64,000 bases of DNA from Chryseobacterium balustinum (GCF_900168205.1 NZ_FUZE01000013.1:50221-114220), one strand, 5' to 3'; counted from the first letter of the stretch, positions 53,569 through 63,818 are shown. A program made the numbers and translations. The notes: generated by a model not told the origin, from the letters alone.

Positions 53569-55944
53569 TTATGATTTAAATATTTTTTTCCACCAAGACT
53601 CATTAGAATCAGCATTATAACCATAGCCATATTTGTAACCATAGCCATAACCACTGTTCATTTTGCTTACATCATTTAATACCACCCCTACATTTTTAAT
53701 TTTCTTATCTTTTACTTGTTTATTGATGAAGCTAATTAATTCTTTTTCGGTATAACCAGAGCGGGTAACATAGAGTGTGAGATCTGCCACGTCAGCAATT
53801 AAGAATGAATCTGTGACCAACATCAAAGGCGCACTATCCAATATAATATAATCATAGATTGGTTTTAAGCTTTCTACAAGTTCTTGATATCTTCCATTAG
53901 ATAATAATTCTGTAGGGTTTGGAGTAATAACCCCTGAATAGATCACATCACAATACGGATTGAATGAAGTAGGGTGAATAACTTCTGAAACATTAATTTG
54001 CTCATCATACATAAATTCTGAAAGACCGATCAGCCCTTTTCTGCTTTCGTTATATCTCTGTAGTTGAGGATTTCTAATATCTGAACCAATAATAAGTACC
54101 TTTTTTCTAGGTGTTGCCAATGTTAAAGCTAAATTAACCGAAGTAAATGTTTTCCCCTCACCTTTAACTGTAGAAGTAACAAGAACCACATTTCCTTTTT
54201 TATTCTTTGGCAACATGAAATTAATATTGGTAATTAAAATTCTGAACGCTTCTGCCAAAGGAGACAAATCATTTAATTGCACAACTTCAGGATCACCTTT
54301 TTGCACTGACGGAAGCTCACCAATTACAGGCGCTCCATCGAGCAATTTTTCCAAATCAAGCTTTGCTTTAATTTTATTGTTGAATAACTCTAATAAGTAA
54401 ATAACTGCAAAAGGAATGAGCAACCCAATAATTAATGATGCCAGATAAATGATCATTTTTTTAGGAGAAACAGGTTTAGGATCAGTTAATGCATCATCAA
54501 CGATCCTTGCTTTCGGTGCTGCAATTGCTAAAGATATTGCAGCTTCTTCACGTTTTTGCAATAATAATAAATACAACTGTTCTTTTATATTCTGCTGTCT
54601 TTCAATACTCCTGAACATTTTTTCCTGAACCGGAATTTTAGAAATTTTCCCTGACAATCTGTTTTGTTCACCCAAAATAGTATTTTTTGCAATCTGCAAT
54701 CCTGATCTGTTTTTCTGCAGACTCTGAACGATAGAACTTCGCATGCTGGTAATCTGATTGGTAATATCCTGCACTACAGGGTTGGCATTCGTAGAATTTT
54801 CAAGCAACCTGTTTCGTTCAATCACCAACTGATTAAACGCTTCTATACTTGCGGCAATACTTTGATCTGAAAGTCCTACGTTCAACGGTAAAACCTGATA
54901 AGTGCCATGTCTGTTGACAGATGTCAGTAAACTATTGATCAATTCAAGCTGAGTTTCATTTTCTAGCTGTAGCTGACGATTACCCATCTCTGTCTTTAAT
55001 GAAAGTTCCGCTTCTGTCTGAATATCGGCAATATTATTTTTAACTTTAAAGTCTTCTTTCTGCGATTCTACATTCCCAAGTTCTCTGCTGATCAACGACA
55101 CTCTTTCATCAATAAAAGAAGCCGTTTTTTGCGCTTCTGAATTTTTATCCAAATTAGCTTCGCGGTTGTAATTAACCGCCAAGCGATTCAAAATATTTTC
55201 TGCTTTCTCAGGAACAGGGTCAGAAATAGTAATATTCAGTACAGTAGCCTCTAACTGAGCTAAACTTACCTTAAGCTTGCTTAGATAATATCTTGCCCTA
55301 TTCATACCCGACATAAACTGCAGGATGTACATATTTTTTTGATCGGAATTTCCTTTGAATTTGGGGTTTTTCTGGAACATTACCACCCCAAAAGGCATGG
55401 TCACCGCAGTGTTAAACTGTGCCTGTATCTCTTTTTTAAGATCTTCAGATCTAATGATGATCTTGTTCCCTTCAATTTGAGCAGTAACCTCATTTTTAGG
55501 ATATTTTGCCTTCTTTTTTTCACTGATAATACGTACCAGAAAAGGAGAAGACTCCTGATAGAGCTCTGTTTCTTTTATACTTCCCTTAGAATAAACACCG
55601 GTTTCCAATGCCAACTCTTTCACCACAGAAAGCATCAGCTTTTTTGATTTTAGGATCTCAATTTCGTTATCTACAGAATTGGTTCCCATACCACCGATGC
55701 CGCCCAATTCAGAGATCACTGACATTTCAGGCTGTGAAGAGGCTGATTTTTTTACTTCCTTAATTAATAAAGTAGACTCTGTACTGTATACGGGAATACT
55801 GTATCTTAAAAAAAACCATGCAGCAATAACCGCTACAATTACTCCTATAATAAACCAATACCAACGATGAATATAAGGTTTTATGATCTCTCTGATATTG
55901 AACGTTTCTTCCTGAAACTCTTCTTGTGTTTGGTTGTAATCCAC
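53569..55944 (-). CDS. wzc: Wzc-type polysaccharide co-polymerase / BY-kinase, system A
   Basis: The 791-residue protein has helices at about 29-47 and 497-519, a Wzz domain and a long coiled-coil GNVR region between them, and a BY-kinase with Walker A K598 in GEGKTF, Walker A' LIIGSD (617-622) and Walker B YIILDSAP. Its C-terminus has six tyrosines between 766 and 776, the autophosphorylation cluster that modulates export. It lies 17 bases after wza and controls chain length in system A. It is paralogous to the wzc at 31796. Confidence 0.95.
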   Translation of the reverse strand: MDYNQTQEEFQEETFNIREIIKPYIHRWYWFIIGVIVAVIAAWFFLRYSIPVYSTESTLLIKEVKKSASSQPEMSVISELGGIGGMGTNSVDNEIEILKSKKLMLSVVKELALETGVYSKGSIKETELYQESSPFLVRIISEKKKAKYPKNEVTAQIEGNKIIIRSEDLKKEIQAQFNTAVTMPFGVVMFQKNPKFKGNSDQKNMYILQFMSGMNRARYYLSKLKVSLAQLEATVLNITISDPVPEKAENILNRLAVNYNREANLDKNSEAQKTASFIDERVSLISRELGNVESQKEDFKVKNNIADIQTEAELSLKTEMGNRQLQLENETQLELINSLLTSVNRHGTYQVLPLNVGLSDQSIAASIEAFNQLVIERNRLLENSTNANPVVQDITNQITSMRSSIVQSLQKNRSGLQIAKNTILGEQNRLSGKISKIPVQEKMFRSIERQQNIKEQLYLLLLQKREEAAISLAIAAPKARIVDDALTDPKPVSPKKMIIYLASLIIGLLIPFAVIYLLELFNNKIKAKLDLEKLLDGAPVIGELPSVQKGDPEVVQLNDLSPLAEAFRILITNINFMLPKNKKGNVVLVTSTVKGEGKTFTSVNLALTLATPRKKVLIIGSDIRNPQLQRYNESRKGLIGLSEFMYDEQINVSEVIHPTSFNPYCDVIYSGVITPNPTELLSNGRYQELVESLKPIYDYIILDSAPLMLVTDSFLIADVADLTLYVTRSGYTEKELISFINKQVKDKKIKNVGVVLNDVSKMNSGYGYGYKYGYGYNADSNESWWKKIFKS

Positions 55945-55961
55945 TATAAAAAATTCTTATA

Positions 55962-56771
55962 TTAGTTTTTTGTAAGTGCTAAAACTCCAATAACCAAAGA
56001 AGCAATAACCGATGCAACCGAAATATACAGACCTGTATTAGGATCTACTCTAGCCGCTTTTTCTCGGTTAGCATTCGGCTGTACATAGATCATATCATTC
56101 TGCTTTAAATAATAATAAGGTGAATTGATAAACTGCGCACTGGTCAAATCAATTCTATGATGAGTAATCTGTCCGTCTACAGTTCTAATAATCAGAACAT
56201 TTTTACGGATACCATAAGTGGTTAGGTCACCGGCTAATCCTAAAGCAGCCAACACTGTAGTATTTCCGTCAGGAACTACATAGACTCCCGGTCTGGCAAC
56301 TTCACCCATTACCGACACTTTGAAGTTGATCAATCTTGCATCAATAACGGGATTCTTTACGTATTCACCGACAAGATTCGTTAATTTTAATCTAAAACTC
56401 TCGATATTTTCATCTTTAGTGTTTACTTTACCGATTTGAGGAAAAACGATATTATAATCAGTATCTACAATATAAGTTTGGCCGACAACTGGGCCTGGTT
56501 GCTGAGTAACGTTAGAGCTTGGAGCTGAGTAACGAACAACTTCAGAACTTGACGAATAGCTCTGGTTAAATGGCTTAACAACATCCAGATCTTTTGCCGT
56601 TACGGAAATAATCAACTGATCGCCGGGTTGTAATGTCGTACGGCTGTTTTTAATTGAATTATCTAAGGTAATATTTTCAATGTCTTGCATGTAATTAATA
56701 TCCTGTCTCGGTGTACAAGAAAATAAGGCAAGACCTAAAGCACTATATACAAAATATTTTTTAAAATTCAT
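55962..56771 (-). CDS. wza: Outer-membrane polysaccharide export lipoprotein (Wza-like)
   Basis: The protein (269 residues from MNFKKYFVYS) has a lipobox LFSC (C19) and two polysaccharide export/SLBB-type regions: LQPGDQLIISVTAKD and NIVFPQIGKVN early, GEVARPGVYVVPDGNTTVLAALGLAG (positions about 180-205) later, with a C-terminal hydrophobic helix. It forms the outer-membrane channel of the export machine. An upstream ATG at 56789 (MKKLPK) is possible. It is the only Wza homologue in the window. Confidence 0.9.
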   Translation of the reverse strand: MNFKKYFVYSALGLALFSCTPRQDINYMQDIENITLDNSIKNSRTTLQPGDQLIISVTAKDLDVVKPFNQSYSSSSEVVRYSAPSSNVTQQPGPVVGQTYIVDTDYNIVFPQIGKVNTKDENIESFRLKLTNLVGEYVKNPVIDARLINFKVSVMGEVARPGVYVVPDGNTTVLAALGLAGDLTTYGIRKNVLIIRTVDGQITHHRIDLTSAQFINSPYYYLKQNDMIYVQPNANREKAARVDPNTGLYISVASVIASLVIGVLALTKN

Positions 56772-56878
56772 TTTCGGTAATTTTTTCACAAAAATAGGAT
56801 TATTATTTTTTAAATAAAACTTGTTGAGGATTATATTGGGAATTAGCTGTTAATTATGTTTAACAACAGCTATGTTTT

Positions 56879-58839
56879 TCATATTAAATTTGACGCATCT
56901 GTAAGATTCTTATTGTCGAGCACTTCGAATTCTGAATTGTTACTAATAAATTCCGGCACAATGTCTTTCAGAAGCTGTACAACGTGCAACTTGTCTCTTT
57001 TTACCGCTGCAGTGATCACTTGTTTACATAAAAATTCAATTTCGTCAAAACCAATCAAAGGATCTTTAGAAATCATAATTTTTTCATGATGCGTAGGAAC
57101 TGTCGTCGCATTATTGCTCAGTAGCTCTTCGTACAATTTCTCACCTGGCCTTAAACCTATAAATTTTATCTCAATATCTACCTCTGGTCTAAACCCAGAT
57201 AATTTAATCATTCTTTTGGCTAAATCTAAAATCTTAACAGGTTCTCCCATATCAAAAACGTAGATTTCACCTCCGGCACCCATCGTTCCTGCCTGAAGAA
57301 CCAATTCGCAAGCCTCAGGAATTGTCATGAAATATCTTATAATATCAGGATGGGTAATGGTAATAGGACCACCCTTTTCAATCTGTTTTCTAAAATGAGG
57401 GATCACCGAACCGTTGGAACCTAATACATTTCCAAAACGGGTAGTAATGAATTTTGTTGTATTGCCTTCTAAATTTTGTAAAGACTGTACAAAAAGCTCA
57501 GCTGTTCTCTTCGAAGCCCCCATTACATTGGTAGGATTTACTGCTTTGTCTGTAGAAACCATTACAAAACGGTTTACTTTATATTTTTTTGAAAGCAAAG
57601 CCACATTCTTAGTCCCCAATACATTTACAAAAATAGCTTCATGTGGGTTTTCTTCTATCAAAGGAACATGTTTGTAAGCAGCGGCATGATAAACCATTGA
57701 AAACTGATAAACTTCAAATATTTTTTCCAGTCTGTAAGAATTAGAAATATCTGCCAAGACAAATTTGAATTTCTGCCCAGGGTATCTTTCAAGCAATTCG
57801 AGTTCCAGTTCGTATAAGGGAGATTCTGCCTGATCAAGCACAACAATGAGTGAAGGATTAAACTGAGCGACTTGGCGTACAATTTCACTACCAATAGAAC
57901 CCGCCCCCCGGTAACTAAAATATTCTTATTAAAATGTCTTTTTGTAACATCCTTATTTTCAATCTTTATAGGTCTACGATTTAGTAGATCTTCAATTTGA
58001 AGCTGACGAATTCCCCCTACCAAGTCAGAATCACGCATTTTACTCAATGTAGGGGCTTTTAAAACTTTCAGCCCGTGATCTAGCGCCAATGTCATCCATT
58101 CTTCGAGCTCTTGCTTTGACATAATTTCTTTGATGATCAAGAGCGCATCAAACTGTTTAATTAGATTTTTATTTTTAAAAAAATAATCACTATTATAAAT
58201 TTTATTTCCCAGCAGAACCGCCTTGTTTGAATCTGATCGTTTGGTGACAAAACCCTCTAAGCGATAAGGATAATTGGGATTATGAAGTATTGCTCTTGCC
58301 AAAGAAACTGAGGCATCACTTACCCCCACTACTGCCACTCTGGTGTTTGACGAAGCCCCTTTAATATCAATTAAAATATTAAAAAACTGTTTGATGAGCA
58401 TTCTAAAGAAGAACATCAGTGAAACAGAAATAAAAAAGTAAAGAAATAAAGTGGGATACAAATAAAACGATCTCCCTAATAATTTATCTATACAAAAATT
58501 GATAGACATTAGTGTTATCAAAGTACTTCCTGAAGACAAAAGAATCTTAAACAAATCAAAAAAAGTAGAATGCCTTACAATACCTGCATATGTTCTAAAA
58601 ACAAACATAAACAATAAGTTAACCCCGATAAGTAATATTCTTTTTTCTAAACTTTGATTAGGAAAATTGACCCGTACCTGTAGCCAATCTAAAAACATAT
58701 ACGACAGAAATATTGAAAAAAACACAATAGAAATATCAATAAGAATGACAATCCACCTTGGTATATATCTTAGATCTGTAAGTTTAACAATATTGTCCCC
58801 ATTATACAGTGCAGTAAAAGCATCAGTAAGCTTTTTCAT
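56879..58839 (-). pseudogene. CapD/WbpM-type nucleotide-sugar 4,6-dehydratase, frameshifted
   Basis: The two reading frames 58839-57658 and 57841-56879 together encode one membrane-anchored SDR of about 653 residues. The N-terminal half has four helices (about 28-150) and a CoA-binding-like domain; the C-terminal half is the SDR with NVMGASKRTAELFV (Met in place of Tyr). At residue 311-312 the NAD motif reads TGG then leaves frame; one added G in the G6 run (57904-57909) restores TGGAGSIGSEIVRQ. The intact enzyme would convert UDP-GlcNAc to its 4-keto-6-deoxy form. Either a sequencing error, a phase-variable tract or a true loss explains it. Confidence 0.85.
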
Positions 58840-58867
58840 TCAGCATTTTGATATTTCGGTTATTCGG

Positions 58868-58875
58868 CAAAGGTA
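58868..58875 (-). promoter_or_regulatory. -7 promoter element of system A operon
   Basis: TACCTTTG on the minus strand matches TAnnTTTG exactly, about 29 bases before the capD ATG at 58839. A TTG lies 24 bases upstream, longer than the ideal spacing. Confidence 0.55.
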
Positions 58876-59116
58876 ATGATATTATTTTTATAAAAAAATC
58901 AACATAATATTTATTTACTTAGGAACTATTAAAAAAAAGAGAAAAACAATACTATATATAAATGAATTAAATAATTATGTTAACAAACCAATACCTCAAA
59001 ACATTTTTAAAGAAAATCATTTGAAGGTCTTAAAACAAGTCTAATAAGTAAGATAGTAAGCCTTACTTTCATCTAATCTGCAAGATTATCGGTTTTTAGG
59101 AGAAAATAAACAATAC

Positions 59117-59143
59117 AATATATCATTAATTTAATGATATATT
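59117..59143 (-). terminator. Inverted repeat after recX, possible terminator
   Basis: Two perfect 13-base AT-only arms (AATATATCATTAA) flank a single base, just after the recX stop. The minus-strand side is only partly T-rich, so a terminator role is possible but not certain. The 58840-59153 spacer holds nothing else apart from the capD promoter. Confidence 0.45.
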
Positions 59144-59153
59144 ACAGCTTATG

Positions 59154-59621
59154 TTAATTTTCTATAACCTGCAAAATAAATTCATATTCAAAGCCTCTAC
59201 TTAAAAGATATTTAATCGTTTTTGCTTTTTTTTGATACTCCTTCACCCCTTTCAATTTCGACTCGTAGTTTTCGTATATCTTATTGATTGTATTCAAATA
59301 ATCACTTTCGTCAATTTCATCGAAACAACTGGAAATTAGTTTTTCAGTAATGCCTTTTTGTTTTAAATGCATCTTAATCTTCGTTCTGCCCCAACTTTTT
59401 ATATAAAACTTTCCACGAATATAACTTCTTGTAAATCTTTCTTCGTTCAGATAATTTTCTTTCATCAAAAACAAAAGAATTTCTTCTTTCGCTTCGGGGA
59501 TCAAAACAAACTCCCGCATTTTTTGCTCAACCTCAGCATGACAACGATCCTGATACACACAATAATTGGCCAGTTTCTGTTTTATTTCTTCAAAGGTGAA
59601 AAGTTTTTTTTCGGGCTGCAT
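59154..59621 (-). CDS. recX: Regulatory protein RecX
   Basis: The 155-residue basic helical protein has the RecX three-helix repeat pattern: YCVYQDRCHAEVEQKMREF, NYLNEERFTRSYIRGKFYIKSWGRTKIKMHLKQKG and YLLSRGFEYEFILQVIEN. RecX binds RecA filaments and modulates recombination. The start codon is preceded at a distance of 5 bases by about twelve copies of a 7-base tandem repeat. No recA is in the window. Confidence 0.88.
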   Translation of the reverse strand: MQPEKKLFTFEEIKQKLANYCVYQDRCHAEVEQKMREFVLIPEAKEEILLFLMKENYLNEERFTRSYIRGKFYIKSWGRTKIKMHLKQKGITEKLISSCFDEIDESDYLNTINKIYENYESKLKGVKEYQKKAKTIKYLLSRGFEYEFILQVIEN

Positions 59622-59625
59622 AGTT

Positions 59626-59714
59626 TAGTTGATAGTTGATAGTTGATAGTTGATAGTTGATAGTTGATAGTTGATAGTTGATAGTTGATAGTTGATAGTT
59701 GATAGTTGATAGTT
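59626..59714. repeat. 7-base tandem repeat (TAGTTGA), about 12.7 copies
   Basis: The unit TAGTTGA is repeated without interruption for 89 bases, ending 5 bases from the recX start codon. It lies between the recX start and the glyA terminator. Copy number changes by slippage would alter the recX leader. Confidence 0.85.
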
Positions 59715-59734
59715 CAAAATTACAATTTGCAAAA

Positions 59735-59761
59735 AAGAGGTGCAAAATATTTGCACCTCTT
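59735..59761 (-). terminator. Terminator of glyA
   Basis: A perfect 12-base stem (AAGAGGTGCAAA) with a 3-base loop and T-rich flanks on both sides lies 55 bases after the glyA stop codon. Confidence 0.85.
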
Positions 59762-59815
59762 TTTATTTTTATATTGAAAAGCCAAAAGCAAATTGCTATC
59801 AGCTAAAAGCAATTC

Positions 59816-61081
59816 TTAATAATTGAATAAAGCCTTACCTTCCATTAATTGGTTTACTTTCTTTCTAGTGTCAGCGATTACTTCTTCATTTTTAATATTG
59901 TCTACCACTTCAGAAATTAATTCTGCAATAGTATTCATATCATTTTCTTTAAGACCTCTAGTTGTGATCGCTGCAGTTCCTAATCTGATACCAGAAGTAG
60001 TGAACGGAGATTTATCATCAAACGGTACCATGTTTTTATTACAAGTAATATCCGCTTTAACCAAAGCTTTTTCAGTTTCTTTTCCGTTGACACCTTTATT
60101 TCTAAGGTCAACCAACATCAAGTGATTGTCTGTTCCTCCACTTACAATATCAAAACCTAAATCTACCATTGCTTTTGATAAAGCCTGGGCATTAGATTTA
60201 ACTTGTTTTGCATAAGTCAAAAACTGATCATCAAGCGCTTCACCAAAAGCAATTGCTTTACCAGCGATTACATGCTCCAATGGTCCACCCTGAATTCCAG
60301 GGAAAACAGCTCCGTCAAGCACCTGACTCATCTGCTTGATTTCTCCTTTTGGAGTTTTGTGTCCGTACGTATTTTCAAAATCTTTTCCCATCATAATCAT
60401 TCCTCCTCTTGGACCTCTTAAGGTCTTGTGAGTCGTCGTGGTAACAACATGACAGTGTTCGAATGGAGAATTTAATAATCCTTTTGCAACCAAACCTGCA
60501 GGATGTGCAATATCTGCCCAAAGTGTCGCTCCGATCTCGTCTGCAACCTCTCTGAATTTTGCATAATCTAAATCTCTTGAATACGCCGAGAAACCAGCAA
60601 TTAACATTTTTGGTCTTTCTCTCAACGCTACTTCTCTCATTTGGTCATAATCAATCAAACCAGTTTCCTGCTGTACTCCGTAAGAAACTACGTCATACTG
60701 AATTCCTGAAAAGTTAACTGCAGAACCATGAGTAAGGTGACCTCCCATAGAAAGATCCATTCCCATGATTTTATCTCCAGGTTTCAACACTGCCAAATAA
60801 ATTGCTGCATTTGCCTGAGAACCAGAATGCGGCTGAACATTTACATAATCAACCCCGAAAAGCTGTTTTGCTCTGTCGATTGCCAATGTTTCAACCTCAT
60901 CTACTACTTCACAACCTCCGTAATATCTTTTTCCCGGATATCCTTCTGCATATTTATTCGTCAATACACTTCCCATTGCTTTCATTACATTTTCAGAAAC
61001 AAAGTTTTCTGAAGCAATAAGCTCTAATCCGTGGGATTGTCTTTCTCTTTCTTTTTCGATAAGGTCAAAAATAATGTCCAT
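59816..61081 (-). CDS. glyA: Serine hydroxymethyltransferase
   Basis: The 421-residue PLP enzyme interconverts serine and glycine with tetrahydrofolate. Motifs are [27 protein letters not shown], the PLP lysine in [15 protein letters not shown], and a normal C-terminus. It has a promoter-like TATTTTTG at 61111-61118 and its own terminator. Confidence 0.97.
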   Translation of the reverse strand: MDIIFDLIEKERERQSHGLELIASENFVSENVMKAMGSVLTNKYAEGYPGKRYYGGCEVVDEVETLAIDRAKQLFGVDYVNVQPHSGSQANAAIYLAVLKPGDKIMGMDLSMGGHLTHGSAVNFSGIQYDVVSYGVQQETGLIDYDQMREVALRERPKMLIAGFSAYSRDLDYAKFREVADEIGATLWADIAHPAGLVAKGLLNSPFEHCHVVTTTTHKTLRGPRGGMIMMGKDFENTYGHKTPKGEIKQMSQVLDGAVFPGIQGGPLEHVIAGKAIAFGEALDDQFLTYAKQVKSNAQALSKAMVDLGFDIVSGGTDNHLMLVDLRNKGVNGKETEKALVKADITCNKNMVPFDDKSPFTTSGIRLGTAAITTRGLKENDMNTIAELISEVVDNIKNEEVIADTRKKVNQLMEGKALFNY

Positions 61082-61110
61082 TTATTCTTAGATTTTTAGA
61101 TTTTGAACCC

Positions 61111-61118
61111 CAAAAATA
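61111..61118 (-). promoter_or_regulatory. -7 promoter element of glyA
   Basis: TATTTTTG on the minus strand matches TAnnTTTG, about 30 bases before the ATG. No -33 partner is obvious. Confidence 0.5.
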
Positions 61119-61191
61119 CGGAATTTAGTATAGATTTAAGTATTTACTACAATGATTTTTACACTTAAGTCTTTACTTTTTCAATTTAATT

Positions 61192-62220
61192 TTAATAGAA
61201 TTTTCTCTTTAACCACAAACTGGCTCTTACCAATAAAATCAACACCGGAACTTCTACCAAAGGACCTATAACGCCTACGAAAGCTTGTGCAGAATGAATT
61301 CCAAAGACAGAAATGGCAACCGCAATCGCCAATTCAAAATTATTTCCTGTAGCAGTAAATGATATTGAAGCATTTTTATCATAAGAAACATTCAACCATT
61401 TATTAATGAAGAAACTTACTAAAAACATCAATACAAAATAGATAACAAGAGGAATTGCTACTTTCAAAACATCCATCGGAAGTTCTACAATTTTATCACC
61501 TTTTAAGCTAAACATCAATACAATGGTGAATAATAAAGCATACAATGTAATCGGAGAAATCTTTGGTACAAATTTCCGGTTGTACCATTCTACACCTTTT
61601 AATTTCACTAAAAAGTAACGTGTTAGAAATCCTGCTAAAAAAGGAATCCCAAGATAAATTAAAACACTTTGCGTTACATCTTTCATGGGTACAGAAACAT
61701 TAAAACTTCCCAATCCTAATTTTTGTGGTAAAACATTGATGAACAACCATACAAAAAAGCTGTAAGAAAAAATTTGAAACACACTGTTCAAAGCGACCAA
61801 AAGTGCAGCATATTCCCGGTTTCCTTTCGCTAAATCATTCCAGACGATTACCATTGCAATGCATCTTGCTAAGCCAATCAAGATTAATCCAATCATATAA
61901 TCCGGTTCATTTTTTAGAAAAATAATGGCTAGAATAAACATTAGAATCGGGCCAATAATCCAATTGAGCAGCAATGAAAGTGATAATACTTTTTTATCTT
62001 TAAATGCTATTGGCAATAGAGAATAATCTACTTTTGCAAGCGGCGGGTACATCATCAAAATTAAACCGATTGCTAACGGAATATTGGTACTTCCTACCGA
62101 AAGCGAATTGGTAACAGATGAAATATTAGGAAATAAAAAGCCTAAACCTACTCCGATTGCCATTGCAAGAAAAATCCACAGAGTAAGATAACGGTCGAGA
62201 AACTTGAGTTTGGGTTGCAT
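61192..62220 (-). CDS. ACR3-family arsenite efflux transporter
   Basis: The 342-residue protein has ten predicted helices of the bile/arsenite/riboflavin transporter superfamily and the ACR3 signature [16 protein letters not shown] with the conserved cysteine near residue 118. ACR3 exports arsenite or antimonite using the proton motive force. It lies 4 bases after the arsenate reductase gene and completes the ars operon. Confidence 0.93.
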   Translation of the reverse strand: MQPKLKFLDRYLTLWIFLAMAIGVGLGFLFPNISSVTNSLSVGSTNIPLAIGLILMMYPPLAKVDYSLLPIAFKDKKVLSLSLLLNWIIGPILMFILAIIFLKNEPDYMIGLILIGLARCIAMVIVWNDLAKGNREYAALLVALNSVFQIFSYSFFVWLFINVLPQKLGLGSFNVSVPMKDVTQSVLIYLGIPFLAGFLTRYFLVKLKGVEWYNRKFVPKISPITLYALLFTIVLMFSLKGDKIVELPMDVLKVAIPLVIYFVLMFLVSFFINKWLNVSYDKNASISFTATGNNFELAIAVAISVFGIHSAQAFVGVIGPLVEVPVLILLVRASLWLKRKFY

Positions 62221-62224
62221 TCAA

Positions 62225-62836
62225 TTATTTTTTAATTAAAGAAAAAACATACAGACATTCCATCGCAATTTGATTGCTTCTTTCAGTATATTTTTCGTCC
62301 TGAAGAATAGAATTATCGTAAGATTTTGGATCAAAATAAGTCGTCCCAATTCTTAAATCACACCCCGGAATAAACGGACAGTTTTCGTCTGCATCTCCAC
62401 ACGTCATTACTGCCACAAAATTTTCTTTAGGCAAAGTTTCATTGTCAATGGTTTTTGAAAAACAAAGATTCGATTTATTCTCTCCAAAAACGACTTCGTA
62501 TTTAGGATTGAGAGCTTCGTCTAATTTTTTCACTTCAAATCCTGAAGAAATCAATGCATTGATAGCATTTTGATTGAAAGATGTTGTTTGTGTTCCTGCA
62601 GAAAAAGTATGGATATTGAAACCATAAACATCGGCAGCCACTTTTGCCCAAACCTGTCCCAAATGACTTCTGCGGGAATTATGTGTGCAAACATACACCA
62701 GGTTGATTTCTTTGCCTGAATGTAATTTCTCCTGAATATGGCTGGCTAATTTTTCCAAAAGAACTTTTCTTTCAGCATTAATTTCTTTAAAATTTTTACT
62801 GATGATTTTGCAACGGTCTTTAATTTGTTGATTCAT
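62225..62836 (-). CDS. Arsenate reductase / low-molecular-weight protein tyrosine phosphatase
   Basis: The 203-residue protein has the LMW-PTPase loop CX5R seen as VCTHNSRRS (C50-R56) and a downstream CGDADENCPFIPG, where cysteines C-x(6)-C may serve as the relay cysteines of thioredoxin-coupled ArsC. The gene order with ArsR, DUF6428-like and ACR3 makes arsenate reduction its likely role. An N-terminal helical extension of about 40 residues precedes the catalytic domain. Confidence 0.88.
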   Translation of the reverse strand: MNQQIKDRCKIISKNFKEINAERKVLLEKLASHIQEKLHSGKEINLVYVCTHNSRRSHLGQVWAKVAADVYGFNIHTFSAGTQTTSFNQNAINALISSGFEVKKLDEALNPKYEVVFGENKSNLCFSKTIDNETLPKENFVAVMTCGDADENCPFIPGCDLRIGTTYFDPKSYDNSILQDEKYTERSNQIAMECLYVFSLIKK

Positions 62837-62863
62837 TTCGAATTTAAATTATATTGTTATGCC

Positions 62864-62906
62864 ACGAATACACGAATCATTCTAATACATTCGTGCATCC
62901 GTGCCT
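62864..62906. repeat. Short intergenic dyad repeat
   Basis: GCCACGAATACACGAAT (62864 onward) and CATTCGTGCATCCGTGCC (to about 62906) form an imperfect inverted pair in the gap between the reductase and the Cys-tailed gene. Function is unknown. Confidence 0.4.
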
Positions 62907-62913
62907 AAAAAAA

Positions 62914-63387
62914 TTAACAACATCCACTTCCAGGTTCACAAGAATTACCTGAATTTGAAGTTAATTCTATTAGGTTTTTCTGTTGTTTTTCTGAAGGAAT
63001 TCCGCAAGCATCCTGAGCTAAACAAGCTGTCGTTTTGTTCACTAAAACAAAGTTTTTCCCATTGAATTCTAAATCATATTTTCCGATGGTTTGAGATTGA
63101 TATTCTACTTCAATTTCTAAATCTTCAATACCCAATTTTTCTTCGGAAAGATTGATGATATGTAAAAGTTTTGCAGGTTTAAGACGATGCTCAAAATCAT
63201 CGGCATCCCATAGTTGGAAGTTTACTGCTTTTTCTGTTCGAATCACTCCGCCACAGTCGATAAAGTTTTTGGTAATTTGCCCTACTTCCGTTACGTGAAA
63301 ATGTTCGGGGACAAAAGTTCCGTTTTCCAGTTGAAATTCTACATTTTCTAATGATGGTAAAATTTCTTTAATCTTTGAAAGTTTCAT
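62914..63387 (-). CDS. DUF6428-like protein of arsenic operon, Cys-rich C-terminus
   Basis: The 157-residue soluble protein lies between arsR and the arsenate reductase. Near its C-terminus it carries cysteines in TTACLAQDACG and the final CEPGSGCC, suggesting As(III) or metal binding. Family members of this type accompany ars genes in Bacteroidetes, but no biochemical role is known to me. A second ArsR-like box lies just upstream of the gene. Confidence 0.75.
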   Translation of the reverse strand: MKLSKIKEILPSLENVEFQLENGTFVPEHFHVTEVGQITKNFIDCGGVIRTEKAVNFQLWDADDFEHRLKPAKLLHIINLSEEKLGIEDLEIEVEYQSQTIGKYDLEFNGKNFVLVNKTTACLAQDACGIPSEKQQKNLIELTSNSGNSCEPGSGCC

Positions 63388-63417
63388 ATGATTTATATTT
63401 AATTAATTTTAAATTGT

Positions 63418-63436
63418 AATATTGCTATATAACGAT
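63418..63436. promoter_or_regulatory. Putative ArsR operator 2
   Basis: AATATTGCTATATAACGAT lies in the gap between arsR and the DUF6428-like gene and differs from operator 1 at only two of 19 positions. Confidence 0.6.
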
Positions 63437-63458
63437 GATTGTGAATAAAAAAATGCCT

Positions 63459-63788
63459 TTAACAGCATGATTCTGATTGAATATCCTGAGTGAAAAATAA
63501 TCCCAATTCATCTTGAACTGTTTTCCAGACTTTCTCATCAATACAATAGCAAACCGATTTTCCTTCGATAGAGCCTTTGATGATTCCTATATTTTTCAGT
63601 TCTTTTAAATGTTGTGAAATTGTAGCTTGTGCTAAACCTAACTCTTCTACCAAATCATTACAGATACACGCTTTCTGATTGATAATATGCTGTAAAATTG
63701 CAATTCTTGCCGGATGCCCCAAAACTTTGAAGAGCGTTGCCAATCTGTTTTGCTTTTCGCTAAAAATCTCAGTCTTTGTAAGTCCCAT
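63459..63788 (-). CDS. ArsR-family arsenic-responsive repressor
   Basis: The 109-residue winged-helix repressor has the ArsR/SmtB recognition region CNDLVEELGLAQATISQHLKELK and cysteines C41, C43 (ACICND), C80 and C82 (VCYC) and C108/C109 (SCC), a plausible trivalent-arsenic site. It should repress the operon and release on As(III). A matching operator overlaps its own promoter region at 63800-63818. Confidence 0.93.
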   Translation of the reverse strand: MGLTKTEIFSEKQNRLATLFKVLGHPARIAILQHIINQKACICNDLVEELGLAQATISQHLKELKNIGIIKGSIEGKSVCYCIDEKVWKTVQDELGLFFTQDIQSESCC

Positions 63789-63799
63789 TTCCTTATTTT

Positions 63800-63818
63800 A
63801 ATATTGCAATATTACGAT
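63800..63818. promoter_or_regulatory. Putative ArsR operator 1
   Basis: AATATTGCAATATTACGAT lies 11 bases before the arsR start and overlaps a -7-like TAATATTG on the minus strand. It shares 17 of 19 bases with the box at 63418-63436. Confidence 0.6.

Noticed and set aside
56879..57841. Separate short epimerase gene starting at 57841
   Set aside because: The first codon would be GTG inside a conserved strand and the NAD motif would be missing; the frame is the C-terminal part of capD.
17132..58839. Island as a mobile element
   Set aside because: No integrase, attachment site repeat or tRNA flank is visible; glycan islands of this kind often change by homologous recombination at flanks.
59626..59714. 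CRISPR-like array before recX
   Set aside because: The unit is 7 bases without spacers; no cas genes are present.
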